Shown piece by piece: positions 42,744-52,719 of a stretch of 64,000 nt of DNA; within the stretch, counting starts at the first letter, position 1; each line of letters opens with the position of its first letter. This stretch comes from Loktanella sp. 3ANDIMAR09 (GTDB taxonomy: Bacteria; Pseudomonadota; Alphaproteobacteria; Rhodobacterales; Rhodobacteraceae): assembly GCF_001420005.1 (NCBI RefSeq), contig NZ_LJAK01000004.1, positions 124,001-188,000 of the forward strand, written 5' to 3'. Both the position numbers and the translations under genes were made by a program. The notes beneath the pieces were generated by a model, which did no database searches, was not told where the DNA came from, and saw only the letters and a list, made by a program, of their open reading frames with translations.

Positions 42744-44252
42744 GTGACCCATCCCAACATCCTCATCATCATGGTCGATCAGCTGAACGGCACCCTGTTT
42801 CCCGATGGCCCTGCCCCCTGGCTGCATGCGCCGCACCTGAAACGGCTGGCGGCGCAATCGGTGCGGTTCGCCAATTGCTACACGGCATCGCCCCTATGTG
42901 CGCCGAGCCGGGGTGGGTTCATGTCGGGCCAGTTGCCATCGGTGACTGGCATCTACGACAATGCGGCCGAATTTCCGTCGGACCTGCCCACCTATGCCCA
43001 TCACCTGCGGCGCTCTGGCTACCAAACCTGTTTGTCGGGCAAGATGCATTTCGTCGGTCCCGACCAGTTGCACGGGTTCGAGGAACGCACGACAACCGAC
43101 ATCTACCCCGCCGATTTCGGCTGGACGCCCGACTATCGCAAACCGGGCGAACGCATCGACTGGTGGTATCACAACATGGGGTCCGTCACCGGTGCCGGCG
43201 TGGCCGAAACCACCAACCAGATGGAATACGATGACGAGGTCGCCTATCACGCGGTGCGCAAGATCCGCGAATACGGGCGCGGACTGGACCCGCGGCCCTG
43301 GTGCCTGACCGCCAGCTTTACCCATCCGCATGACCCCTATGTGGCGCGGCAGAAATACTGGGATTTGTATAACGATTGCGACCACCTGGACCCGCAGGTT
43401 GCAGCGCTCGACTATGCCGTGCATGATCCGCATTCCCAGCGTATTTTTGATGCCAACAACTGGCGCGATTTCGACATCACCGACCGCGATATCCGCCGGT
43501 CGCGTCAGGCCTATTTCGCGAACATCTCTTACCTCGACGACAAGGTGGGCGAGATGCTGGATGCCCTCGCAGCCACGCGCCAGGAGGCAGTGATCCTGTT
43601 CGTTTCCGACCACGGAGACATGCTGGGCGAACGCGGTCTGTGGTTCAAGATGAGCTTTCGCGAGGGATCGGCCCGCGTGCCGATGATGATCAGCGCACCG
43701 GGCCTGACACCCGGTCTGGTCACTGACGCCGTATCCAACATCGACGTCTGCCCCACGCTATGCGATCTGGCGGGGATTTCGATGGCCGAGGTCATGCCAT
43801 GGACCCAAGGCGAAAGCCTGATCCCGGTGGCAAATGGCACCCCGCGCAGCACGCCAGTCGCGATGGAATACGCGGCAGAGGCCAGCTATGCCCCGATGGT
43901 CGCATTGGTGCAGGACGGCTGGAAATATACGCGTTGCGCGCTGGACCCTGACCAGCTGTTCGATCTGAACACCGACCCGCATGAAATGGTGAACCGCGCG
44001 GATGATCCCGCAGCGCAGGCCATCATGGACCGGATGCGCGCCATGGCCGATGCGCGCTGGGATCTGGACCGTTTCGACGCGGACGTGCGCAAATCGCAGG
44101 CCCGCCGCTGGGTTGTCTACGAGGCACTACGTCAGGGCGGCTATTATCCGTGGGATTTCCAGCCGCTGCAAAAGGCGTCCGAACGGTTCATGCGCAACCA
44201 CATGGACCTGAACATCGTCGAGGAAAACGCCCGTTTCCCGCGCGGCGAATAG
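42744..44252 (+). CDS. betC: Choline-sulfatase BetC
   Basis: A 502-residue sulfatase. Cys52 in SPLCAPSRGGFMSGQ is the formylglycine precursor; DQLNGTLFPDG, LSGKMHFVGPDQLHGFEE, TDIYPADFGWTPDYRKPGE (19 residues) and WVVYEALRQGGYYPW are near-identical to rhizobial BetC. It releases choline from choline-O-sulfate in the cytoplasm for betaine synthesis or growth. The GTG start at 42744 matches the family N-terminus; ATG at 42684 would add 20 poorly conserved residues. betA and betB are not in the window. Confidence 0.93.
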   Translation: MTHPNILIIMVDQLNGTLFPDGPAPWLHAPHLKRLAAQSVRFANCYTASPLCAPSRGGFMSGQLPSVTGIYDNAAEFPSDLPTYAHHLRRSGYQTCLSGKMHFVGPDQLHGFEERTTTDIYPADFGWTPDYRKPGERIDWWYHNMGSVTGAGVAETTNQMEYDDEVAYHAVRKIREYGRGLDPRPWCLTASFTHPHDPYVARQKYWDLYNDCDHLDPQVAALDYAVHDPHSQRIFDANNWRDFDITDRDIRRSRQAYFANISYLDDKVGEMLDALAATRQEAVILFVSDHGDMLGERGLWFKMSFREGSARVPMMISAPGLTPGLVTDAVSNIDVCPTLCDLAGISMAEVMPWTQGESLIPVANGTPRSTPVAMEYAAEASYAPMVALVQDGWKYTRCALDPDQLFDLNTDPHEMVNRADDPAAQAIMDRMRAMADARWDLDRFDADVRKSQARRWVVYEALRQGGYYPWDFQPLQKASERFMRNHMDLNIVEENARFPRGE

Positions 44253-44275
44253 CACCGGGCGCGCGGCCCGGTGCT
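44251..44275. terminator. Stem-loop between convergent betC and glutaryl-CoA dehydrogenase genes
   Basis: A 10-bp perfect stem (AGCACCGGGC / GCCCGGTGCT) with a 5-base loop, overlapping the betC stop codon. Only three T follow on the plus strand and none on the minus strand, so it may serve both genes weakly. Confidence 0.6.
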
Positions 44276-44284
44276 GTTTGCGTC

Positions 44285-45496
44285 CTAGAAAAACGCCTGC
44301 AATCCGGTCATTGCACGCCCCAGGATCAGCGCATGAACGTCATGCGTGCCCTCGTAGGTGTTGACGGTTTCCAGGTTGATCATGTGGCGCATGATATGGA
44401 ATTCGTCGGAAATTCCGTTGCCGCCATGCATGTCGCGGCTGTGACGGGCGATATCCAGCGCCTTGCCGCAGTTGTTGCGTTTGATCAGGCTGATCATTTC
44501 GGGTGCGGCCTGACCTGTGTCCATCAACCGACCGACCTGCAATGCCGCCTGCAAACCCAGAGTGATTTCGGTCTGCATATCCGCCAGCTTTTTCTGGAAT
44601 AGCTGGGTCTGCGCCAATGGTTTGCCAAATTGCTTACGGTCCAGCCCGTATTGACGGGCGGCATGGAAGCAGAACTCTGCGGCCCCCATCGTGCCCCATG
44701 CGATACCGTATCGCGCACGGTTCAGGCAGCCGAACGGCCCCTTGAGGCCCTGCACACCCGGCAACAGCGCATCCTCGCCCACGGCCACGTCCTTCATGAC
44801 GATCTCGCCGGTGGTCGAGGCCCGCAACGACAGCTTGCCGCCGATCTTGGGCGCGGAAAGGCCGTCCATCCCCTTTTCCAACACAAAGCCGCGGATCTTG
44901 CCGTCATGCGCCTCTGATTTCGCCCAGACGACAAAGACATCCGCGAATGGTGCGTTTGAAATCCACATCTTGGACCCGTTCAGCACGTATCCATCGGCGG
45001 TTTTGCGGGCGGTGGTTTTCATGCCGCCCGGATCGGACCCCGCATCAGGTTCCGTCAGGCCGAAACAGCCGATCAATTCACCGCTGACCAGACCGGGCAG
45101 GTATTTCTGACGCTGCTCTTCGGACCCGTAGGCGTGGATCGGATACATCACCAACGAGGATTGCACCGACATCATCGACCGATAGCCGCTGTCCACACGT
45201 TCCACCTCGCGCGCGATCAACCCGTAGGTGACATAGGACGCGCCCAGCCCGCCGTATTCTTCGGGGATGGTGCAGCCCAGCAGACCCGCCTGCCCCATCA
45301 GCGGGAACAGTTCAGGGGCCGCCGCCTCGTCGCGGTAGGCCTGCGTGACGCGCGGTTGCAGTTCGGATTGGGCAAAGTCGCGGGCGGCATCGCGCAGCAT
45401 GCGCTCATCCTCGGTCAGCTGGGTTTCCAGCAAGAGCGCGTCGCTCCAGTCAAAGCTGCCCAGGTCGGGGCCCATGCCAATCATGTCTTTTGCCAT
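44285..45496 (-). CDS. gcdH: Glutaryl-CoA dehydrogenase
   Basis: A 403-residue acyl-CoA dehydrogenase of the GcdH type. [16 protein letters not shown] near 105 contains the Arg that binds the glutaryl carboxylate, [17 protein letters not shown] near 143 binds FAD, and [20 protein letters not shown] near the end holds the catalytic Glu. It oxidises and decarboxylates glutaryl-CoA to crotonyl-CoA. It follows the pim-like genes by 4 bases and would consume the glutaryl-CoA they produce from odd-chain dicarboxylates. Confidence 0.92.
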   Translation of the reverse strand: MAKDMIGMGPDLGSFDWSDALLLETQLTEDERMLRDAARDFAQSELQPRVTQAYRDEAAAPELFPLMGQAGLLGCTIPEEYGGLGASYVTYGLIAREVERVDSGYRSMMSVQSSLVMYPIHAYGSEEQRQKYLPGLVSGELIGCFGLTEPDAGSDPGGMKTTARKTADGYVLNGSKMWISNAPFADVFVVWAKSEAHDGKIRGFVLEKGMDGLSAPKIGGKLSLRASTTGEIVMKDVAVGEDALLPGVQGLKGPFGCLNRARYGIAWGTMGAAEFCFHAARQYGLDRKQFGKPLAQTQLFQKKLADMQTEITLGLQAALQVGRLMDTGQAAPEMISLIKRNNCGKALDIARHSRDMHGGNGISDEFHIMRHMINLETVNTYEGTHDVHALILGRAMTGLQAFF

Positions 45497-45500
45497 GTCG

Positions 45501-46994
45501 TTATCCCTCTTTCATCAGCAGGTCCGCAAAGGCGTCCAGCAGTTTATGTTTCAGTATCTTGCCCGTCGGGGCCGCAGGTAGCGCATCTACCGCAAAAATC
45601 CGTGTTGGCCGCTTATAGCCGCTTAATCGCCCCGCGACAAAGTGCGCGAGGGCCGCCGTATCAAATGTCGCAGGATCGCGACATTGCACAAAGGCGAGGA
45701 TATCCTCGTCCCCCACCGAATTGGCGGCACCGATCACGGCACTCTGGATCACCTCTGCATGGTCGTTCAGGGCTGTTTCCACCTCTGGCGGGTAGACGTT
45801 GAAGCCGCCACGGATGATCAGCTCCTTGGCGCGGCCGACGATATGCAGGTTTCCGGCCGCGTCCAGCTGGCCCAGATCGCCGGTGCGCAGCCAGCCATCC
45901 TGCACCGTTTGCGCGGTCAGATCGGGGGCGCGGTAATAGCCTTTCATCACATGCGGGCCACGGGTCAATACCTCGCCGACCTGCACCCCGGCTGGCGCAT
46001 CTATCCTGACATCAACCCCCGGCAATGGGCGGCCCGCGCTGGTGTCGGGGTCACCGATTGCATTGCGACTGCCGCTGACGCCAGCGGTGCTTTCGGTCAT
46101 GCCGTAGCCATTTTGCAGCGGCAGGCCATAGAACGCCTCCGCCTTGGCCTTCCACGCGGGATCGAGGGGGGCCGCCCCGGACGAGACATAGCGCAACACG
46201 CTGTCCGTCAGCCGGGTCAACCCCCGGTCAGCCGCATATTGCATCAGCAGCGCGTGCATCTGCGGCACGCCCGGAAAAACCGTCACACCGCCGGTCAGGG
46301 CCGCGTGCAGGCGTGCCGGGCTGAACCGCGTTTCCAACTGCAACGCAGCCCCCGACAGCGCGCAGGCGATCAGCACGGACGCCAGACCAAAGACATGGGT
46401 CAGGGGCAGCACGCCGTAGATCCGGTCCTGCGCGGTCATGCTGCGCAACTGCACCGACAGCCCACCGGCAAAGATCAGGTTGGCGTGGGTCAGCATCACC
46501 CCCTTGGGCGCACCCGTCGTGCCTGTTGTGTAGAGGATGACGGCAACATCACCCACCTCAGCCTCGGCGGGGCCTGTATCACGTTGCATCAGGTGCAACG
46601 GGCCAAAACCGATGTCATGCGACACGGCGGATGTTGCGTGGGCCAGCGCCTCGGCGGAACAGCCAGAGGTATAGATCACCACCCGTGGCTGCGCGTGATC
46701 CGTGACACGGGCAATTTCCGGTGCGGTCATGCGCGCATTCACCGGCACCGCGATCGCACCGACCCGGCTGGCGGCAAAGATGAAAACCGCCGTTGCAAGG
46801 CAGTTTTCCGCCACGATCAGCACGCGGTCGCCAGCCATGACGCCCGATTGCGCCAGCAGTGCGCCCGCTGCCGCGATATTGCGATCATATTGCGCGAAAC
46901 TGACGGCACCATCGGGATCGATGATGGCCGTGGCGTCCGGCCATAGCGCCGACTGCCGTGCGATCAGCGCGTCGATGCGGTCTGCGTTTTGCAT
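45501..46994 (-). CDS. pimA: AMP-forming acyl-CoA ligase (pimeloyl-CoA ligase-like)
   Basis: A 497-residue adenylate-forming enzyme: [20 protein letters not shown] near 152 (P-loop), [11 protein letters not shown] near 294, and [20 protein letters not shown] near 370, with the late Lys in [10 protein letters not shown]. It would activate free dicarboxylic or fatty acids with CoA and ATP. The assignment as PimA rests on its place after pimC/pimD-like genes; the substrate is inferred. ATG follows GGGGAGGCGG. Confidence 0.82.
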   Translation of the reverse strand: MQNADRIDALIARQSALWPDATAIIDPDGAVSFAQYDRNIAAAGALLAQSGVMAGDRVLIVAENCLATAVFIFAASRVGAIAVPVNARMTAPEIARVTDHAQPRVVIYTSGCSAEALAHATSAVSHDIGFGPLHLMQRDTGPAEAEVGDVAVILYTTGTTGAPKGVMLTHANLIFAGGLSVQLRSMTAQDRIYGVLPLTHVFGLASVLIACALSGAALQLETRFSPARLHAALTGGVTVFPGVPQMHALLMQYAADRGLTRLTDSVLRYVSSGAAPLDPAWKAKAEAFYGLPLQNGYGMTESTAGVSGSRNAIGDPDTSAGRPLPGVDVRIDAPAGVQVGEVLTRGPHVMKGYYRAPDLTAQTVQDGWLRTGDLGQLDAAGNLHIVGRAKELIIRGGFNVYPPEVETALNDHAEVIQSAVIGAANSVGDEDILAFVQCRDPATFDTAALAHFVAGRLSGYKRPTRIFAVDALPAAPTGKILKHKLLDAFADLLMKEG

Positions 46995-47027
46995 GTGAAC
47001 ACCGCCTCCCCACGGTGGTCGGTTGCG

Positions 47028-48140
47028 TCAGGCCACGGCCAGCGCCACGAACCGTTCGGTATGATAAAGTGTGTCGCCAAAACGGTGATCGACCATGACC
47101 AACCGCCGCGCGAGATGCGCCAGCGCATATTCCTGCGTCATGCCGATGCCGCCGTGCAGCTGGATCGATTCCTCGGCCACCAGACGCGCCGCCTGCCCCA
47201 CCAGCGTCTTGGTCGCCGACACATGGGTATCGCGCACCAGCGCATCGGCATCGACATGCCCGGCCAGGTTGATGACAGCGGACCGGGCCTGTTCGATCTC
47301 GATCAGCATGTCGGCCATGCGGTGTTGCAGCGCCTGAAATTTGCCGATCGGCTGGCCGAATTGCTTGCGCGTTTTCAGGTAGTCAGTGGTTAGCGTGCGG
47401 ATCGCGTCCATCAGGCCGACGGCCTCGGCGCTGATGGCAAGCGTGGCGCGGGCGTGAACCTGTGCCAGCGCCTGATACCCCTCACCCGCTGCGCCAAGCG
47501 GCGTGCCGGGGGTGTTGTCCAGCGTGATTTCCGCCGCATGGCCGCCACCCGTCAACGGATAGCCACGCCGGGTCAATCCGGGCGCATCCGCGTCCACGAT
47601 GAACAGGCTGATCCCCGCCTCATCCGCCACATCCCCGCTGCTGCGCGCGCTGACGATCAGCCTGTCCGCTGCCCCGCCGTTCACGACAACCGCCTTGCGA
47701 CCCGACAGTTTGCCGTCCGTCACGGTGGTGGCAACCCGAGACAGGTCGTAGCGGCTGCCGGGCTCAGAATGAGCCAGCGCCATCTGACGATGGCCTGCGA
47801 TGACCTCCTCCAGTAGTGCCTGTTGATCCGCATCACCCAGCGCCGCGATCAACCCACCGCCCAACAGCCCGGTGTCGATCAGCGGTTCGGTCGCCCCGAC
47901 ACGGCCCAACTCCTCGGCCACCAGCGCAATATCGAAACCCGCCCCGCCAAAACCGCCCTGATCTTCGGTAAACAGCGCGCCGATGACCCCGATCTCGGCC
48001 AGCCCAGCCCAGACAGCATCGGACCAGCCCGTTTCACTGTCTGCGATCTGCGACAGCAAGGCGGGGGTATATTGGTCACGCAGGTAACGGCGCAGGCCGT
48101 CCTGCAACATCTGGCGTTCTTCGGTCAGGTCAAAGTTCAT
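47028..48140 (-). CDS. pimD: Acyl-CoA dehydrogenase, small-subunit type (PimD-like)
   Basis: A 370-residue acyl-CoA dehydrogenase-fold protein (N-domain MNFDLTEERQMLQDGLRRYL, C-domain with TRKQFGQPIGKFQALQHRMAD and QLHGGIGMTQEYALAH). It lacks the usual catalytic Glu near the end and is shorter and more divergent than its neighbour, typical of the second subunit of heteromeric dehydrogenases such as PimCD. It follows the pimC-like gene by 7 bases. Confidence 0.85.
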   Translation of the reverse strand: MNFDLTEERQMLQDGLRRYLRDQYTPALLSQIADSETGWSDAVWAGLAEIGVIGALFTEDQGGFGGAGFDIALVAEELGRVGATEPLIDTGLLGGGLIAALGDADQQALLEEVIAGHRQMALAHSEPGSRYDLSRVATTVTDGKLSGRKAVVVNGGAADRLIVSARSSGDVADEAGISLFIVDADAPGLTRRGYPLTGGGHAAEITLDNTPGTPLGAAGEGYQALAQVHARATLAISAEAVGLMDAIRTLTTDYLKTRKQFGQPIGKFQALQHRMADMLIEIEQARSAVINLAGHVDADALVRDTHVSATKTLVGQAARLVAEESIQLHGGIGMTQEYALAHLARRLVMVDHRFGDTLYHTERFVALAVA

Positions 48141-48147
48141 GGCTGTC

Positions 48148-49338
48148 TCACAATTCCAGAATGGCTTTGGCGATGATCGACCGCTGCACCTCGTTCGAGC
48201 CACCGTAGATCGACAGTTTGCGGTTGTTCAGGTATTGCCGCGTGCGCGCCTGCGCATAGGCGGGACCCACGGGGTCGTTGTCGCCCTCAAGTGCCTCGGA
48301 CACATACGGCATGGCATAGGGACCGACGGCCTGCATGGTCAGCGCGTTGATTTCCTGACGCACCTGCGTGCCCTTGATTTTCAACATCGAGCTTTCGGCA
48401 CCCGGGGCCTGGCCCGCGGCGGCGGCACTGACGACACGCAGATTGGTCGTGGCCATGGCCATCAGGTCGATCTGCACCTGTGCGATGCGCGCGGCAAACA
48501 GCGGGTTCTTGATCAATGGCTGACCGCCCGACTGTTCGGCCCGTGCGATCCGTTTCAGCTGTTCCAGCCCGGCGCTGGCAAATCCGACGCCCGCGATGTT
48601 GGTGCGTTCATGCGTCAGCAGATATTTGGCGTAGGTCCAGCCCTTGTTTTCCTCACCGACCAGATTGGCGGCAGGCACGCGAACGTTGTCGAAAAATACC
48701 TCGTTCACCTCGGCCCCTCCGTCGATCAGCACGATGGGCCGCACCGTGATGCCGGGACTGTTCATGTCGATCAGCAAAAAGGAAATGCCTTCCTGCCGCT
48801 TGCCTTCGGTGCTGGTGCGCACGAGGCAGAAAATCATGTTCGCGTGCTGGCCCAGCGTGGTCCATGTTTTCTGCCCGTTGACGATGTAATCATCGCCGTC
48901 ACGCACAGCAGAGGTCCGCACCGCAGCCAGATCGGACCCGGCCCCCGGTTCGGAATAACCCTGACACCACCAGTCGTCGCCGTTCAGAATACGCGGCAGC
49001 CAATAGGATTTCTGATCCTCGGACCCGAATGCCATCAGAACCGGCCCCAACATCGCAAGCCCGAACGGCACGATGCGCGGCGCGTGCGCCTTGGTCATTT
49101 CATCCTCAAAGATGTGGCGCTGCACCGCGTCCCAGCCCGTGCCGCCGTGTTCAACCGGCCAGTTGCCCGCCAGCCAGCCCCGCGCGTTCAGAATCGCGTG
49201 CCATTCCTCGTGATCGGCCTTGGTCAAGGACTGGCCATTGCGGACCTTGTCCGACAGGCGGCTCGGCAGATGCTCGGCCAGAAAATCGCGGACCTCGGTC
49301 CGGAATGCCGTCTGGGCGTCGGTGTAGTGCAGATCCAT
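48148..49338 (-). CDS. pimC: Acyl-CoA dehydrogenase, large-subunit type (PimC-like)
   Basis: A 396-residue acyl-CoA dehydrogenase: WCQGYSEPGAGSDLAAVRT near 125 binds FAD, VNGQKTWTTLGQHANMIF near 154. Near the C-terminus the motif reads SIYGGSNEVQRSIIAKAIL, where single-type enzymes have YEG with the catalytic Glu, so Gly replaces that residue. The arrangement with the next gene matches pimeloyl-CoA dehydrogenase PimC/PimD. ATG follows GAGGGGGACC. Confidence 0.87.
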   Translation of the reverse strand: MDLHYTDAQTAFRTEVRDFLAEHLPSRLSDKVRNGQSLTKADHEEWHAILNARGWLAGNWPVEHGGTGWDAVQRHIFEDEMTKAHAPRIVPFGLAMLGPVLMAFGSEDQKSYWLPRILNGDDWWCQGYSEPGAGSDLAAVRTSAVRDGDDYIVNGQKTWTTLGQHANMIFCLVRTSTEGKRQEGISFLLIDMNSPGITVRPIVLIDGGAEVNEVFFDNVRVPAANLVGEENKGWTYAKYLLTHERTNIAGVGFASAGLEQLKRIARAEQSGGQPLIKNPLFAARIAQVQIDLMAMATTNLRVVSAAAAGQAPGAESSMLKIKGTQVRQEINALTMQAVGPYAMPYVSEALEGDNDPVGPAYAQARTRQYLNNRKLSIYGGSNEVQRSIIAKAILEL

Positions 49339-49349
49339 GACGGTCCCCC

Positions 49350-50525
49350 TCAGTAGATTTCAAACAGGCCAGCGGCCCCTTGGCCACCGCCGATGCACAT
49401 GGTGACAACGCCCAGTTTCGCACCCCGGCGGCGGCCCTCGATCAGCAGGTGCCCGGTCATGCGCGCGCCTGTCATGCCGAACGGATGACCCAGCGCGATG
49501 GACCCACCGTTCACGTTCAAACGGTCGTTGTCGATGCCCAGCACATCGCGGCAATAGATCAGCTGACTGGCAAAGGCCTCGTTCAGCTCCCACAGATCAA
49601 TGTCGGCAACGGTCAGGCCCGCGCGTTCCAGCAGGCGCGGCACGGCGTAGATCGGCCCGATGCCCATCTCGTCGGGTTCGCAGCCCGCCACGGCAAAACC
49701 GCGAAACGCACCCAGCGGCGCAAGCCCCGCACGGCTGGCCGCATCTGCATCCATCATCACCAGCGCCGCCGCCCCGTCAGACAGCTGCGAGGCGTTTCCG
49801 GCCGTGATGAACTGATCGTCACCCCGCACGGGCGACAGGCCTTGCAGCGCCTCCAGCGTCGTGGTCGGGCGGTTGCATTCGTCCTTGGCGATCGTCACCT
49901 CACGCACGGAGGTCTGCTTGGTCGCCTTGTCCGTCACCTGCATCGTCACGGTGATCGGCACGATTTCATCGTCGAACAGCCCCGCATCCTGCGCGGCCGC
50001 CGTGCGCTGCTGGCTTTGCAATCCCAGCGCATCCTGATCGGCGCGGCTGATGCCATAGCGGGACGCCACGATATCGGCGGTTTCGACCATCGGCATGTAG
50101 AGGTCGGGTTTGTTGTCCAAAATCCAGGCGTCGCGCGAATGGCGCGCGGGCGGCTGCACCATCGAAATGCTCTCGACCCCGCCGACCAGCACGGCCTGCG
50201 CACCTTCCTGGGCGATCATGTGACCGCCCATCGCGATGGCCTGCAAGCCGCTGGCACAGAACCGATTGACCGTGGTGCCTGCGATGCTGACGGGCAGTCC
50301 CGCGCGGATCACGGCCTGACGCGCGATGTTACCGCCCGTGACATATTCCGGATAGCCGGTCCCCCAGATGCTGTCCTCGATCAGGGCAGGATCGATCCCC
50401 GCCCTGTCGACGGCATGGCGCGCGACATGACCGGTCAGGGTCGCCCCGTGGGTCATGTTGAACGCACCGCGCCCGGCCTTGCCGATTGCGGTGCGGGCGA
50501 CGGAAACGATGACGGGCAATGACAT
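49350..50525 (-). CDS. pimB: Acetyl-CoA C-acyltransferase (thiolase, PimB-like)
   Basis: A 391-residue thiolase. Cys90 in [14 protein letters not shown] is the nucleophile; NEAFASQ near 334, [16 protein letters not shown] near 364-379 and [14 protein letters not shown] carry the His and second Cys. It cleaves 3-oxoacyl-CoA to acetyl-CoA and a shortened acyl-CoA. The start is ATG at 50525 after GAGG; an in-frame TTG two codons earlier is less likely. It lies 9 bases after the pimF-like gene. Confidence 0.88.
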   Translation of the reverse strand: MSLPVIVSVARTAIGKAGRGAFNMTHGATLTGHVARHAVDRAGIDPALIEDSIWGTGYPEYVTGGNIARQAVIRAGLPVSIAGTTVNRFCASGLQAIAMGGHMIAQEGAQAVLVGGVESISMVQPPARHSRDAWILDNKPDLYMPMVETADIVASRYGISRADQDALGLQSQQRTAAAQDAGLFDDEIVPITVTMQVTDKATKQTSVREVTIAKDECNRPTTTLEALQGLSPVRGDDQFITAGNASQLSDGAAALVMMDADAASRAGLAPLGAFRGFAVAGCEPDEMGIGPIYAVPRLLERAGLTVADIDLWELNEAFASQLIYCRDVLGIDNDRLNVNGGSIALGHPFGMTGARMTGHLLIEGRRRGAKLGVVTMCIGGGQGAAGLFEIY

Positions 50526-50534
50526 AGGCAATCC

Positions 50535-52622
50535 TCAGGTATTCAGGCTGGCAAAGGTCCGGCGGTCCCGCACGAGACGTTCCAGCAGCGGGGCGGGTTT
50601 CCAGAAATGATCGTCCAGAACCGCAAAATCGCGGATATCCGACAAGATGACGTCCAGCCCCACGGTGTCGGCATGGTGCATGGGCCCACCCCGGAAACGG
50701 GGGAAACCGTAACCGGACAGGAACACCACATCCACGTCAGAGGGGCGTTGGGCGATGCCTTCGTCCACCACGCGGGCGGCCTCGTTCACCATGGCCGCCA
50801 TGGTGCGGCGCACGATCTGTTCTGCGCTGAATTCGCGTGGTTTCAGGCGCAGGCTGTCACGCACATCGCGGATGATCGGTGGCACATCATCATTGGGCCG
50901 GCCCTTGGGCGTCGCATCGTCGTAAATGTAATAGCCACGTCCGGTTTTCTGCCCCAGCCAGCCTGCGTGATACAGCGCATCCGCAAACAGGGGCGCGCGG
51001 TCACGCGGGTGGGCCTGCGCTGCCTTGCGCTGGCGGGTCATGTAGCCAATGTCGAGGCCCGCCAGATCACCGACCTGATAGGGCCCCATCGCAAAGCCGA
51101 ATTCCACCAGCGCGCGGTCGATCGCATAGGGGCTGGCCCCGTCAAGGACCATGTGATCCACCGCCGTGCGATAATGCGACAAGATCCGGTTGCCGATGAA
51201 CCCGTCGCAAACACCTGCGCGCACGCCGACCTTACCCAGCGTTTTTGCCAGCTGAAACGCCGTTGCCGTCACATCGACAGCCGTTTCATTTGTCACGACG
51301 ATTTCCAGCAGCTTCATCACATGCGCAGGCGAAAAGAAATGCAGCCCGATCACATCCTCCGGGCGATGTGTGGCCCCTGCGATCAGGTTCACGTCCAGAT
51401 AGGACGTGTTGGTGGCAAGGACCGCGCCCGGTTTGCAGACACGGTCAAGTTGGCGGAAAACCTCGGCCTTGACGGCCATGTCCTCGAACACGGCCTCGAC
51501 CACCAGATCAGCCTGTGACAACGCGGCGTAATCTGTCGCTGTGGCCAGCGCGTCCGACAGGATCGCATCGCGACCAGCTTCGGTCAGCTTGCCACGTTTC
51601 ACGGCGCTGGACAGGTTGCGGGTGATGGTGTCGCGGGCCCGTGCAGCACTGGCCGCGTCACGTTCCACCAAGGTGACGTGCAGCCCTGACAACACCATCG
51701 CCGTGGCGATCCCTGCCCCCATCGTGCCGCCGCCGACAACACCGGCACGGGTCACGGGACGTGGGGCGATACCCTTGATCTGCGGGACCTTTGCCACTGC
51801 ACGTTCCGCGAAAAATGCGTGCATCAGACCCGCGCGCTGCGGTGTTTTCAGCAATGACAGGAAGGCCTTGCGTTCTGCCGCCAAGGCCTGCGCAAATGGC
51901 ATCCTTGCGCCTGCCACGACGGCATCCAGCACCGCCAGAGGTGCCACCTGACCGCGCGCCGACTGGGTCAGACGCTTGCGCCAGCCATCCACCAGATCGG
52001 CGTCGAGCTGCGGAAACGGCATGTCACTGACTCGGCGCGGACCGGTCCCGCCCTGCACAAGCTTTGCCGCATAAGCCATTGCATCTGCGCGTAAATTGTC
52101 ACCCGCCAAAACATCCACAAACCCCATGTCCAGCGCCTGCGCGCCCGTCACCGGCCGGCCGGCTGTCATCAGGGTCAGCGCATTTTCTGCGCCCACCAGC
52201 CGCGGCATGCGCTGCGTGCCACCGGCACCGGGCATGACCCCCAGCGTGACCTCTGGCAGGCCCAGTTTCGCGGTCGGCGTGGCAATCCGGTAGTGCGCGC
52301 CCAGCGCGACCTCTAGCCCGCCGCCCAGGGCGGTGCCGTGGATCGCAGCCACCACGGGCTTGGGACTGTCCGCGATCCGGTTGATGACATCAGGCAGATA
52401 GGGTTCCACAGGCGGTTTGCCGAATTCGGTGATATCCGCGCCACCGATGAACAAACGGCCTGCGCCGATGATGACGGCGGCATCCGCGCCGTCATCGGCG
52501 TCAAATCGCGTGATGGCATCCCATAGACCCTGGCGCACCGCCTGCCCCAGCGCATTCACTGGTGGATTGTCGACGGTGAGAACCGCCACGCGGTCCTGCA
52601 AATCATAACTGACGTGGGTCAC
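50535..52622 (-). CDS. pimF: Bifunctional enoyl-CoA hydratase/3-hydroxyacyl-CoA dehydrogenase (PimF/FadJ-like)
   Basis: A 695-residue fusion. Residues 1-180 form the crotonase domain, with the oxyanion loops IIGAGRLFIGGADITEFG and ALGGGLEVALGAHYRIA. From about 295 comes the dehydrogenase: AGVVGGGTMGAGIATAMVLSG binds NAD, and GLHFFSPAHVMKLLEIV near 438 holds the catalytic His. The GTG at 52622 follows GGGAGGAGG and matches the family start. It leads the operon, downstream of a double IclR-type operator. Confidence 0.92.
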   Translation of the reverse strand: MTHVSYDLQDRVAVLTVDNPPVNALGQAVRQGLWDAITRFDADDGADAAVIIGAGRLFIGGADITEFGKPPVEPYLPDVINRIADSPKPVVAAIHGTALGGGLEVALGAHYRIATPTAKLGLPEVTLGVMPGAGGTQRMPRLVGAENALTLMTAGRPVTGAQALDMGFVDVLAGDNLRADAMAYAAKLVQGGTGPRRVSDMPFPQLDADLVDGWRKRLTQSARGQVAPLAVLDAVVAGARMPFAQALAAERKAFLSLLKTPQRAGLMHAFFAERAVAKVPQIKGIAPRPVTRAGVVGGGTMGAGIATAMVLSGLHVTLVERDAASAARARDTITRNLSSAVKRGKLTEAGRDAILSDALATATDYAALSQADLVVEAVFEDMAVKAEVFRQLDRVCKPGAVLATNTSYLDVNLIAGATHRPEDVIGLHFFSPAHVMKLLEIVVTNETAVDVTATAFQLAKTLGKVGVRAGVCDGFIGNRILSHYRTAVDHMVLDGASPYAIDRALVEFGFAMGPYQVGDLAGLDIGYMTRQRKAAQAHPRDRAPLFADALYHAGWLGQKTGRGYYIYDDATPKGRPNDDVPPIIRDVRDSLRLKPREFSAEQIVRRTMAAMVNEAARVVDEGIAQRPSDVDVVFLSGYGFPRFRGGPMHHADTVGLDVILSDIRDFAVLDDHFWKPAPLLERLVRDRRTFASLNT

Positions 52623-52680
52623 GCGTGCCTCCTCCCGGTCCTCGTACCCGGCATACCGCACTGGTCAAATATTTCAATAT

Positions 52681-52719
52681 GCAAAATGATATTCCGCTAT
52701 GCGGAATATATTACAGATC
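52681..52719. promoter_or_regulatory. Double IclR-type operator at the pim-like promoter
   Basis: The strong site is ATTCCGCTATGCGGAAT at 52701-52717, part of a 21-bp perfect palindrome at 52699-52719. A weaker copy, ATTTCAATATGCAAAAT at 52681-52697 (12 of 17 identical), begins exactly 20 bases closer to the gene. The strong site overlaps the stop codon of the iclR gene. The same pair occurs before the TRAP operon at 56554-56590. Confidence 0.75.
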
